Source: Novosphingobium terrae (GTDB lineage Bacteria; Pseudomonadota; Alphaproteobacteria; Sphingomonadales; Sphingomonadaceae). From it: a stretch of DNA of 64,000 nt. Positions 19,359 to 27,540 of this stretch are shown here, in pieces. The DNA lies in the NCBI RefSeq assembly GCF_017163935.1, contig NZ_JABVZR010000001.1, positions 1,612,001 through 1,676,000 on the forward strand. The letters run 5' to 3'. The notes beneath the pieces were generated by a model. It had not been told where the DNA came from and did no database searches. It worked only from the letters and a program-made list of their open reading frames with translations. The translations under genes were made by a program, and so were the position numbers. The number at the start of each line of letters is the position of its first letter. The first letter of the stretch is position 1.

Positions 19359-19827
19359 AGCCGTAACGATGGCGGGAGCTGCAACCGATTTTGACGGAAA
19401 AGCGATCGGTGTCTTTCGCCCCGCCTAGGCCGAGGCGGTGATCAACGCGCTCGCGCGACAGGGCAGAAATGCCCGGGCGGCGCGTATCTTTGCTCGTACC
19501 CACGCTCTGCCGTTTTGAGCCGCATTCTGAAACCACGAGAGCATTGCACTTCGGCGGGTCAGATCTCGTGAATATCTTCACCAGTTTGGCACCACGAGCT
19601 TGAGAGGTGGTGCAACTTTCTCACGACATCGCCAAGGCCACATTATTGGAGATTGTCTCGCTGAGGCTGAAATTCCTGGTGCACCAGGGCGATTTTTTCG
19701 GCGTCAAGAGCAAGGCTTGTCCCTCAAAGAGAAAGTTTCTTGAATTTCCGCATCTTGCCTCATTTTTCTTTTGTTCCCATACCCAAAATCGATCGAATAT
19801 GACGCGCGATGATTCAAGGATGCGAGG
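19359..19827. other. Gene-poor stretch with a possible regulator remnant
   Basis: No intact gene is seen. From 19367 on the + strand a frame with one internal stop reads about 50 codons, and its second half (AVINALARQGRNARAARIF) vaguely resembles the Fis-type helix-turn-helix at the end of sigma-54 activators. The last 150 bases are AT-richer and probably hold the promoter of the following membrane protein gene; GCGAGG lies just before its ATG. Confidence 0.3.
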
Positions 19828-21251
19828 ATGGATAACAAGATGACCACACAGCGCGGTGATAGTCTTCCTTTTCTCGTCTATCTCAACTTCGCCATTCTCT
19901 TGCCGATCAGCTTTTTTCAGAACGGATTGCCGCGCTTCGCCTTGCTGACGGTTTTCGGGCTCGGTTTCTTGTTCCTGATCACGAACAGGAGAGCACGGCC
20001 GGTCCTTGACGACATGCTGAAACAAATCGGCGTGGCTGGCCGCTGGGTGCTCTTTGAGGTCATGCCGGCCATGGTGTTGTTGATCTCGCTGAGATCCCCC
20101 AATAAGGTACGGATCTGGGAAGCCCTTGTCGTTCTGGTGCTGATCGGCGCCCTGTTGTGGCGCGATGATCGTATCGCGCGAAACCCCAAGCGGGCGTTGG
20201 ACGGGATGCCATGGTTCGGCTGGATCTTGCTCCTGTTTGCGCTTTCCGTTCCCTTGCTCAATCTGGCCAGCGGTTTGCTCGTGCCCAAGCTGTCTGACGT
20301 CGCCACGACAACCGTCGATGCGGCACGGTTGCTCCTTGAAGGTCAGAATCCTTACGCGGCCGCTCTCGACCCCTATGGCGCTGCCAATGCCCATGACCCG
20401 GCCTTTGGCGGTTACAAGTACCTGCCACTCATGATCCTGACCCATATGCCTTTTGTGGTGCCGATGGGCCCTTTGGCTGTGCTCGGGATCAATCTGCTGC
20501 TGGTTACGCTCCTTTGCGGCGTAATCTGGAAGCTGTTGGAGAGGAAGGCGCAGGATGCAGTCACGAGCGACGAGCGGTTGGTGGTCCTTGCCGTGCTGCT
20601 TGCAACACCAGAGCTTGCGGAAAGCGCTCTGGCCATGGGCTTCAATGATTTGGCCGGTACAGTTCTGGTGCTTGGCGCCTTTCTGCTGCGGGAGCGTTCG
20701 GCAATGCTGGCAGGGCTGTTCGTCGGATGCAGCCTGTCTTGCAAACTGATGCCCGGACTGGCCGCCGCGACCATTGTTTTTCCTCCCGAGCGCTGGAAGC
20801 ACTATCTGCTGGGTATGGCTCTGGGGCTGCTGCCGACACTGGTGTTCCTGGTGTGGGAGCCGCAAGCGTTCATTCGCAATGTGCTGCTGTTCAATCTCGT
20901 TCGTTCGCCAGATCCGACCTCATGGCGTATGTTGCGCCGTCCTGGCTCGGTCGTGCCGCCGGTCTTGGCGCGCTGGCCGCGTGGCTGGCCAGTTCGGTCT
21001 GGCTGATGCTGCGGGGGGCGGGAGGACGCGCAGGATCGGCCCGTGATCGGGAGCAGCCGGATACGCGATTTGTCCTCTATGTGTTCATTACGCTCTTGTT
21101 GATTATGACGGGATCGACGGCGCATGACGACTACATGATCTGGTGGATGCCGGCTGCTCTCGCAATTCTGGCGCGCGAGAATGATGGGTCGCGAATGTCG
21201 GCACCAAGAAGCGTGCAAGCTCAGAGTGATATTCGCACGGCCTCCGCGTAA
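19828..21251 (+). pseudogene. GT87/DUF2029-like membrane protein, frameshifted
   Basis: Two overlapping frames together encode one polytopic membrane protein. The first (19828 to about 20930) carries eight or nine hydrophobic helices and the family block GQNPYAAALDPYG then GYKYLPLMILTHMP, typical of GT87/DUF2029 proteins (mannosyltransferase-like, polyprenol-phosphate-dependent). After SPDPTSW the frame drifts into low-complexity Arg-rich sequence and ends at 21006, while the frame one base away continues naturally as YVAPSWLGRAAGLGALAAWLASSVW and VLYVFITLLLIMTGS to 21251. One missing base near 20930 would restore the full length of about 474 aa. It is either a genuine pseudogene or a sequencing error. 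Confidence 0.75.
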
Positions 21252-21403
21252 GGCTCTCTCTCGAAGGAGCGGGAGGCGTGTCACCGCGCTTCGCCTGATC
21301 GACATCCATCACCATGTCGTCAGCCTGGCGTCAGCGCTCCTTTGTTAAGCCTGCATCACCGGCAGCCTTCTAACGGCGCCGTTCCTTAGATGCAGGAGGT
21401 CCT

Positions 21404-21847
21404 ATGACGTTTCGTGCGTATCAAGCCTCGATCCTTGCGCTGATCGCCTCGTGCTGTCCGTTGACGGCTGTCGCCGGCACGGGCGGTGGCCCAAGCCCCT
21501 TGCCAAGCTTTTCGACCATGGAGTTCGAGATGCCGGCGGATTCCCTGAAGGCTTCGTCCGATCCCTTGTGGAAGTCCTATGCCACGCGGCAGACGCGCAT
21601 GGCGCCCATGCGCGATGAAATCCTTGCGGCCATTCCTGCAGGAACGTCGGCCCAAACCGCGCAGGCCCTTCTTCAGCAGGCCGGGGCACGTTGCCGTTCA
21701 GCAGCGCCGGACCGCATGGCTTGCGACTATCACACAGTCGAAACCCGTGATGAATTCCTCGACGATGTGCATTGGAACGTCGATGTCGGGGTGCGTGACG
21801 GGGCGGTTGACCAGCTTTCGGTCCAAAGAAACTGGGTCCGCCACTGA
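21404..21847 (+). CDS. Small exported protein of unknown function
   Basis: 147 aa with a Sec signal (to about residue 25, AVAGT), then a mostly helical, polar domain. Two Cys (C97 region CRSAAPDRMAC) could form a disulfide. The end, HWNVDVGVRDGAVDQLSVQRNWVRH, resembles small periplasmic proteins that sit beside PepSY/two-component operons, but I do not recognise the family. It lies 38 nt before a PepSY-type gene and a response regulator/kinase pair on the same strand, so it may report envelope signals to that system. AGGAGGTCCT at about 21392-21401 is a strong ribosome site for this start. Confidence 0.7.
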   Translation: MTFRAYQASILALIASCCPLTAVAGTGGGPSPLPSFSTMEFEMPADSLKASSDPLWKSYATRQTRMAPMRDEILAAIPAGTSAQTAQALLQQAGARCRSAAPDRMACDYHTVETRDEFLDDVHWNVDVGVRDGAVDQLSVQRNWVRH

Positions 21848-21885
21848 AGGCCTGGCGACTTGCGCGTTTCGGGGCACCGGGCAGC

Positions 21886-22098
21886 ATGATGCCCCCGGCG
21901 CCCCTTCGCATGTCAGCCGGATGCCGGACAAGAGCGATGACCCGGCGCCAGATCGCCAGCGATATCCTCAAGGTCGAATTGGAGGACAGGGCGGACAAGC
22001 TCGCCTATGATCTCACAATCTTGGCTCCCGATGGCCGGCTGCGCGGCATCAGGCTGAACGCGCGCAGCGGTGCCATCATCCGGATTGAGAAGAACTGA
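21886..22098 (+). CDS. Short PepSY-domain protein
   Basis: 70 aa. The C-terminal half (ILKVELEDRADKLAYDLTILAPDGRLRGIRLNARSGAIIRIE) is a clear PepSY fold fragment. The first 20 residues do not look like the usual secretion signal, so the protein is short for the family and may be N-terminally truncated, or start at 21910 or 21937. Its stop overlaps the following response regulator by one base (TGATG), which shows coupling. PepSY proteins often accompany PhoP/TctD-type systems and modulate the sensor. Confidence 0.6.
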   Translation: MMPPAPLRMSAGCRTRAMTRRQIASDILKVELEDRADKLAYDLTILAPDGRLRGIRLNARSGAIIRIEKN

Positions 22099-22763
22099 TG
22101 CGCATTCTGGTGGTTGAGGACGATCCCGACGTTGGTGACGATCTGGCCGCGGCCCTGACCCGGGCAGGGTTCGTCGTCGATCTCGTGCGCGATGGCGAGG
22201 AGGCCTGGTTCCGGGGCGATACCGAGGATTATGCCGCCGCCATTCTCGACCTTGGTCTCCCGCGCCTCGATGGGTTGAGTGTGTTGCGTCGCTGGCGGGC
22301 AGGGGGGCAGGCTTTTCCGGTGCTCATCCTTTCGGCGCGCGGCGACTGGACCGAAAAGGTCGAGGGTATTCAGGCGGGCGGCGACGATTATATGGCCAAG
22401 CCCTTCATGATCGAGGAATTGATCGCCCGTCTGCGCGGCCTGTTACGGCGCGTGGCCGGGCACCTGTCCTCCACCATCGCGGTCGGGCGGTTGACGCTGG
22501 ATACATCGCGGATGGCGGCGTCGATCGATGGGCGGGCGGTGTTGCTCTCTCCGCTCGAATTCCGTTTCCTTGACCTGCTCAGCCATCAGCCGGGGCGGGT
22601 TGCCGCCACACATGCCATCGCCGAACATCTTTATGGCACGAGCGAGAGCAGCGACACCAATGCCATCGAGGCGCTGGTTACCCGCCTGAGACGCAAGATC
22701 GGCGCCGATATCGTGGTGACCCGCCGCGGGTTGGGCTATGGTCTGGCCGAAGAGGCGCCATGA
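22098..22763 (+). CDS. OmpR-family response regulator
   Basis: 221 aa. A receiver domain (acidic pocket E7/D8/D9, phospho-acceptor D51 in AAILDLGLPRLDG, K in MAKPF) is followed by a winged-helix DNA-binding domain (SPLEFRFLDLLSHQPGRV to RLRRKIGADIVVTRRGLGYGL). This is the QseB/PmrA/TctD-like branch. It is cotranscribed with the PepSY gene upstream and the histidine kinase downstream, overlapping both (TGATG and ATGA). Its targets are not visible in the window. Confidence 0.93.
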   Translation: MRILVVEDDPDVGDDLAAALTRAGFVVDLVRDGEEAWFRGDTEDYAAAILDLGLPRLDGLSVLRRWRAGGQAFPVLILSARGDWTEKVEGIQAGGDDYMAKPFMIEELIARLRGLLRRVAGHLSSTIAVGRLTLDTSRMAASIDGRAVLLSPLEFRFLDLLSHQPGRVAATHAIAEHLYGTSESSDTNAIEALVTRLRRKIGADIVVTRRGLGYGLAEEAP

Positions 22764-24130
22764 ACACCCGCTCCATCCATGGGCGGCTGATTTTTGGCGC
22801 GGCGCTGACGATCCTGCTGGCGCTGGGCATCGCCGGCAATGGGCTGGTCTGGCTGTTTCAGCGCCATATCGAGCAGCGCGAAGGTCTCTCTCTGGAGGTC
22901 AAGGCCAGAGAGTTGCTGCCCGGGCTGCATGTCGATGCCCAGGCGCGCCCCTCTGCCCAAACGCTCCCTTCGGACAGCCGTTTCCTGCATCCGGGGAGCG
23001 GCCTCTATTGGCAGGCCAATGCTCCGGGCGGTGTGATCCGTTCGCGCTCCTTGTCGGATCAGTCCCTGAGCATGCCGAACCCGCTGACCGGCGATCCATC
23101 CGGCGAGACGTGGAGTCTGCGCCATACCGACGGCCCCTTCGGCCATCGCCTGATCGTCATTGCCCGCACCATCCGGCCTGATGCCGGGCGCCCGCCCGTT
23201 CTGGTGCAATTCGCCACGGATGGTGATGCGCTGTCGCTTTTTCAGAACGAGTTCCGGATGGAAACCGCGCTGGCGCTGTGCCTGCTCTGGGTGGTGCTGG
23301 TGCTGGCGGCGGTGGTTCAGGTGCGTTTGGGGCTGGGGCCTTTCCGCCGTGTGGGGGCCGAACTGGATCTGCTGCGGCGCAACCCCGCCGAGCGCCTCTC
23401 CACGGATCACCCGCGCGAGATCGCTCCGCTTGTCGAGGCCATCAATGCCCTGGCCGACGCGCGCGCCGCCGATCTCGACCGGGCGCGGCATCGTGCCGCC
23501 GATCTCGCGCATAGTCTCAAGACGCCTTTGGCCGCGCTGGCAGCGCAATCGCGCCGCGCCCGTGCGGAGGGTGCCTCCAGTGCAGCCGATGCGATCGACC
23601 GCACCATCGCCGTGGCACAGGCCGCGCTGGAAGCTGAACTGGCCCGCGCGCGTTCGGCCATCGCCCGTGAGCGGGAGGCGCCCGCCCGCGCCGATGTTCT
23701 GGCCACCATCGAAGGGGTTGTGGCCGTGGTGGAACGCACCGATGCCGGCAGCCTGCTGGTGTTCGACATCGATGTACCCGCAGGGATCGAGGCGCCTCTC
23801 AGCTCCGCCGATCTGGCCGAGATTATCGGCGCCTTGACCGAGAATGCAGCCCGTTTCGCGCGCCGGCGCATCGCCATCTCCGCCTGGGCCGAGCGAGGCT
23901 GCATCCGCATTGCCATTGCGGATGATGGCCCGGGCATGGAATCGGACTGGATGTCTCGGGCCATGCTGCGGGGGCAAAGGCTGGATGAGGCCGGTCCTGG
24001 CCATGGTCTGGGCCTGCCGATTGCCGCTGATCTGGTCGCGGCAACCGGAGGCACCTTGTCACTGACCTCCGGCGGGGCGTCAGGTGGTCTGACGATCGAT
24101 CTGAGCTGGCCGGATAACACACACCCATGA
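22760..24130 (+). CDS. Sensor histidine kinase partner of the PepSY operon
   Basis: 456-aa inner-membrane kinase with two transmembrane helices (about 12-33 and 170-190) flanking a periplasmic sensor of about 130 residues. The dimerisation box is ADLAHSLKTPLAAL, with phospho-acceptor H251. The ATPase domain has the N box ALTENAARFA, G1 ADDGPGME and G2 GHGLGLPIA. The HK gene starts in an ATGA overlap with the regulator. The layout matches QseC/PhoQ-like sensors of divalent metals or envelope stress, but the ligand is unknown. Confidence 0.92.
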   Translation: MNTRSIHGRLIFGAALTILLALGIAGNGLVWLFQRHIEQREGLSLEVKARELLPGLHVDAQARPSAQTLPSDSRFLHPGSGLYWQANAPGGVIRSRSLSDQSLSMPNPLTGDPSGETWSLRHTDGPFGHRLIVIARTIRPDAGRPPVLVQFATDGDALSLFQNEFRMETALALCLLWVVLVLAAVVQVRLGLGPFRRVGAELDLLRRNPAERLSTDHPREIAPLVEAINALADARAADLDRARHRAADLAHSLKTPLAALAAQSRRARAEGASSAADAIDRTIAVAQAALEAELARARSAIAREREAPARADVLATIEGVVAVVERTDAGSLLVFDIDVPAGIEAPLSSADLAEIIGALTENAARFARRRIAISAWAERGCIRIAIADDGPGMESDWMSRAMLRGQRLDEAGPGHGLGLPIAADLVAATGGTLSLTSGGASGGLTIDLSWPDNTHP

Positions 24131-24143
24131 CGCGATGGGGCAA

Positions 24144-24551
24144 TCAGCGGCCCGTTTGGAGGATTTTCCAGCCATTTCCGGAAGGGTCACGGAAATTGGC
24201 GTCGACATTGCCATAGCGCTCGACCGGTTCTTGCGTAAATTCGACGCCCCGGTCGCGCAGCTTGTCATAGGTGGCGCGGCAATCGCTCACGGCCATGACG
24301 AGAGGCGGCATCGCGCCCTTGGCGACCAGTTCGTTGAGGGCCTGAGCAGTTGCCTCATCATGCATCGGCGCCTGAGGGCGAAACAGTCCGAGTTGGAAGG
24401 AGGGCTGGTCCGGGTGCTGCACCGTCAGCCAGCGAAAATCACCATTGCGCTGATCGGTGTGGACATGAAAGCCCAGCTTTCCGACGTAGAAGTCATGGGC
24501 CTCGTCCTGATCGCGCACGTAAAGGCCGACCATCTGGATTGAATCGCTCAT
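24144..24551 (-). CDS. VOC/glyoxalase-fold protein
   Basis: 135-aa vicinal-oxygen-chelate protein (MVGLYVRDQDEAHDFYVGKLGF, then GVEFTQEPVERYGNVDANFRDPSGNGW). This branch includes small glyoxalase-like proteins and antibiotic-resistance-type proteins, with no assigned substrate. It lies 15 nt downstream of an AraC-type regulator on the same strand, so the two form an operon. The regulator may respond to the compound that the VOC protein binds or converts. Confidence 0.85.
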   Translation of the reverse strand: MSDSIQMVGLYVRDQDEAHDFYVGKLGFHVHTDQRNGDFRWLTVQHPDQPSFQLGLFRPQAPMHDEATAQALNELVAKGAMPPLVMAVSDCRATYDKLRDRGVEFTQEPVERYGNVDANFRDPSGNGWKILQTGR

Positions 24552-24566
24552 TGTGCTGTTCCTTGC

Positions 24567-25064
24567 TTAAGACGGGACCTCAATATCCTCGTGGCGATGT
24601 CGACGCTTCTCCGAAACTGCTGTTGTGAGGTGAGGGCGCGATGCCGCGCTCAGATAGCAGCCGGGGACCTGGGCTGTGGGCTGCGCCAGCCTTTGCTCGC
24701 GCTGACGCAGTGTGGTGGGACTTTCGCCTGTGATCTCTCGAAAGATCCGGCCAAATGTCCCCAGACTGTTCCAGCCGGTGTCAAAGGCGATGGAGGTGAC
24801 GGGCAGGTCGGTGTCCCGCAGCAGAGCCTTGGCCCGTTCGATGCGCCGTGTCAGCAGATAGCGATGTGGAGGTATGCCATAAGCCTGCCGGAATGCGCGG
24901 GCAAAATGCGCTTTGGACACGCCGCTGACCCGCGCCAGCCGTTCGATCGGCCAATCCTCATGAGACGCCGCATCCATGCGATCCCTGGCCCGCAGCAGCC
25001 GGCGCAACAGCAACGGGCATTGGCGATGGCCGGAGAATCGACTGGTGGGTGGATCTGACATCAT
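24567..25064 (-). CDS. AraC-family transcriptional regulator, HTH-only
   Basis: 165 aa. It consists almost wholly of the double helix-turn-helix (IERLARVSGVSKAHFARAFRQ, then VTSIAFDTGWNSLGTFGRIFRE), with no sensing domain ahead of it; the C-terminal 45 residues are unassigned. Two Met codons at 25064 and 25061 are both possible starts. Regulators of this short kind often control an adjacent small enzyme, here the VOC protein. Confidence 0.85.
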   Translation of the reverse strand: MMSDPPTSRFSGHRQCPLLLRRLLRARDRMDAASHEDWPIERLARVSGVSKAHFARAFRQAYGIPPHRYLLTRRIERAKALLRDTDLPVTSIAFDTGWNSLGTFGRIFREITGESPTTLRQREQRLAQPTAQVPGCYLSAASRPHLTTAVSEKRRHRHEDIEVPS

Positions 25065-25234
25065 GCGGGGAGCTTAACGTCTGGCCTTATCTACGGACAA
25101 GGCCGCCGATGAGGCCGGTAGGCGATGCATAAGGTTGGTTCCCTATGGTCAAGCCCAACGCCTCATCCGCAAGTGTCGCCCCCCGATGGGCCTCCTGAAA
25201 CGTCCTTCTTGCGCTGGATACTCTCACCCTGAGG

Positions 25235-26644
25235 TCAGGAGGTTGCGCCCGACAATCTGGGGAAGACTACATCGACAATCAGACCACCCGAATGGCGATT
25301 GCGCAGTTCAATCGTGCCCGAATGGAATTTCACGATGTTGGCCGCAATGCTCAAGCCCAGCCCGAACCCGCCGGTTTCCGCTGCGCGCGATGTCTCAACC
25401 CGGTAAAAAGGCTCAAGCACCTGTGTGAGAAGCGCCGGCGGAATGCCCGGACCATCATCGCGGACTGAAATTCGCAAGCGCGTGTCTTCGATAGCTACCT
25501 CAATCTGCGCACTTCCCGCATAGCGCAGCGCGTTTTCGATGAGGTTCTGGAAGCATCGCTTCAGGCTTTGGGGATAGCCCAGCATCGTTGCTCCTGGCGA
25601 TCCGATCAGCTCGATCCTGGCGCCCTGTTCGCCCAGAACATGCACAAGCGCATCAAGGATCTGGAACAGATCGAGGGGCATGGCGCCTTCATCGCTGGTC
25701 CCGTCCTGCATGAAGGACAAGGTCGCGTTGACCAGCGTTTCCATGTCGAGCAGGTCGCGCCGGAACGGTTCCCGCATCTCGGCGGGCAGCTGCGTTTCGG
25801 TACGCAGGCGCAGGCGCGTGATGGGCGATCGCAGATCGTGCGAGACAGACGTCAGGAAGTGCGAGCGCTCCTGCATGGCCTTCAGCAGCTTGGCCTGCAT
25901 GAGGTTGAAGGCCTCGGCGGCTTGTCTGACCTCCTCCGGCCCATCGGTCGGCAGAGGCGGCTGGCGAATGTTGCGCCCCAGCGCTTCGGCGGCACTGATC
26001 ATCCGTTTGAGCGGCTGCATCGCAATCCGGACCGCCAGCAGCGCGATCAGTGCGATGATGATCATGCGCACCAGATAGATCCGCAGAATGTAATCCGTGA
26101 TGGTCGCGAGGCAATGTGTGCCCGCGCCATGCTGGCCCTCTGAGGCCTCCACCTTCAGCCAGCCGGAGCGATGCGGAACCGCGACGAACATCGTGTAACG
26201 GCCCCGTGGTTCGCGTGCACAGAGCAGGGCCGACATGCCCGCGACCTGCCCGTCATCACCCAGAATGTCCGCACGGGTGACGCGCAGCTCGGCGATGGGC
26301 CCGGCTTCCTCCTCGATAATCCTGCGCATGATCCGCAGGGCATTGGCATCGATGCCGATCTTGCCAGACGCCTTGTCCGGGGTGTTGACCGCAGCCGCAT
26401 GGAAGAAGTCCGTCTGCAACGGGGCCAGTGCGCGTTCGGGCGCATCCGTTGCCGTGGACAGAAGCTTCAGCGCATCCCCAACCCTGACCGCCACGATGCG
26501 GTTGGGGGCATCCATCAAAGCCCTTTGCCGGCGGTCAAACCAGACCGTGCTGGTGAAGAGCTGGGCGCCGAACAGACCCGCGATCAGGATCAGCGCGATC
26601 CGGCTGCCGAGGGAGCGCGGGACAAGGCGGTGAAGCAAGCGCAT
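25235..26644 (-). CDS. EnvZ-like sensor histidine kinase
   Basis: 469 aa. Transmembrane helices at about 16-36 and 186-208 flank a periplasmic domain of 150 residues. A HAMP segment follows, then HisKA (SVSHDLRSPITRL, H269), an N box (NLIENALRYA), and G boxes (RDDGPGIPP, GFGLGLSIA). It begins directly after the response regulator stop, so the two are translationally linked. The pair is divergent from a TonB-dependent siderophore-type receptor and is the natural candidate to control it. Confidence 0.93.
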   Translation of the reverse strand: MRLLHRLVPRSLGSRIALILIAGLFGAQLFTSTVWFDRRQRALMDAPNRIVAVRVGDALKLLSTATDAPERALAPLQTDFFHAAAVNTPDKASGKIGIDANALRIMRRIIEEEAGPIAELRVTRADILGDDGQVAGMSALLCAREPRGRYTMFVAVPHRSGWLKVEASEGQHGAGTHCLATITDYILRIYLVRMIIIALIALLAVRIAMQPLKRMISAAEALGRNIRQPPLPTDGPEEVRQAAEAFNLMQAKLLKAMQERSHFLTSVSHDLRSPITRLRLRTETQLPAEMREPFRRDLLDMETLVNATLSFMQDGTSDEGAMPLDLFQILDALVHVLGEQGARIELIGSPGATMLGYPQSLKRCFQNLIENALRYAGSAQIEVAIEDTRLRISVRDDGPGIPPALLTQVLEPFYRVETSRAAETGGFGLGLSIAANIVKFHSGTIELRNRHSGGLIVDVVFPRLSGATS

Positions 26645-27355
26645 TCAGGCGTCGATCGAGACATCGACAGGCAGGGCATAGCCGCTGTTCCTGACGGTGC
26701 GGATGATCGTTGGCCCCAGCATCTGGCGCAGGCGGCTGATGCAGACATCGACCGCACGGTCGAGCGGGCCCCGTTCGCGGCCATAGATCTGGCGGTGCAG
26801 AAAATCGCGGTTGAGCGTGCGGTGCGGATGGCGCAGCAGCAGACGCAGCATCTGATAGTCCGCGCCGCCCAGCACGGTCACGGTGCCATCCTTCGCGATC
26901 AGGCTGCGCTGACGCATGTCGAGCCGCCACCCCTCAAAGTGCAGCGTGCCGATTTCCTCGATCTGCGCTTCAGGCGGGAACTGGCGGATGCGGCGCAGCA
27001 CGACCTTGATCCGCGCCAGCAGCTCGCGCGGGTCGAAGGGTTTGACGATGTAATCATCCGCGCCCATTTCCAGCCCGATGATGCGGTCGACCGGGGCGCC
27101 CCGGGCGGTCAGCATGATGACCGGGATCTGCGTGCGTTCGCGCAAGGTTCGGCACAGTTCAAGGCCATCGACGCCGGGTAACATCAGGTCCAGCACGATC
27201 AGGTCGGGCAGAAAACGCTCCAGCACACGCCACATCGCCTCACCACTGTCAGCCGACCTTGCGGTCAGCCCGGCATCACCCAGATATTCGCAGAGCAGAT
27301 CGCATATTTCCCGGTCATCATCGACGACAAGGATTTTGATAACCTCCGTTTGCAA
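26645..27355 (-). CDS. OmpR-family response regulator, probable TTG start
   Basis: 236 aa from the TTG at 27355 (reads MQTEVIKILVVDDD). The TTG is preferred over an upstream Met at 27391 because GGAGG sits five bases before it and the extra 12 residues match nothing. The receiver has D11/D12/D13 region acids and phospho-acceptor D56 (LIVLDLMLPGVDG); the winged-helix domain ends VRNSGYALPVDV. It forms an operon with the EnvZ-like kinase. Tandem TTAC repeats in the divergent promoter region to its right are its probable binding sites. Confidence 0.9.
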   Translation of the reverse strand: MQTEVIKILVVDDDREICDLLCEYLGDAGLTARSADSGEAMWRVLERFLPDLIVLDLMLPGVDGLELCRTLRERTQIPVIMLTARGAPVDRIIGLEMGADDYIVKPFDPRELLARIKVVLRRIRQFPPEAQIEEIGTLHFEGWRLDMRQRSLIAKDGTVTVLGGADYQMLRLLLRHPHRTLNRDFLHRQIYGRERGPLDRAVDVCISRLRQMLGPTIIRTVRNSGYALPVDVSIDA

Positions 27356-27413
27356 GCATTCCTCCAGAAAAAGCGTTCCATTCGCAGCCAAAAGTTATCG
27401 CAATGGCCGCCTA

Positions 27414-27448
27414 TTACATTCCATTACAAAACGGCTTACCCGGTTACA
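27414..27448 (+). promoter_or_regulatory. Tandem TTAC repeats, likely response-regulator site
   Basis: Four TTAC words start at 27414, 27424, 27436 and 27444, three of them as TTACA. The first two are exactly 10 bases apart, the half-site spacing usual for OmpR/PhoB-type regulators. The array sits midway between the divergent regulator gene (start 27355) and the receptor gene (start 27541). Further right is a CGCAT-CAT-ATGCG inverted repeat (27500-27512) of unknown role. Binding is inferred. Confidence 0.45.
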
Positions 27449-27540
27449 TCATAGGGGCCGCCATTCGGTTCTCATCTTGTGTCCACCTGCTATTGGCGCC
27501 GCATCATATGCGAATGCGTCGCAGTAGAGAAGGGGCATCT

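Noticed and set aside
24135..24542. A plus-strand frame opposite the VOC gene
   Set aside because: The minus-strand VOC protein has clear motifs; the plus-strand frame has none.
27500..27512. CGCAT-CAT-ATGCG palindrome as a Fur box
   Set aside because: It does not resemble the GATAAT-type or alphaproteobacterial Fur words closely enough to name.
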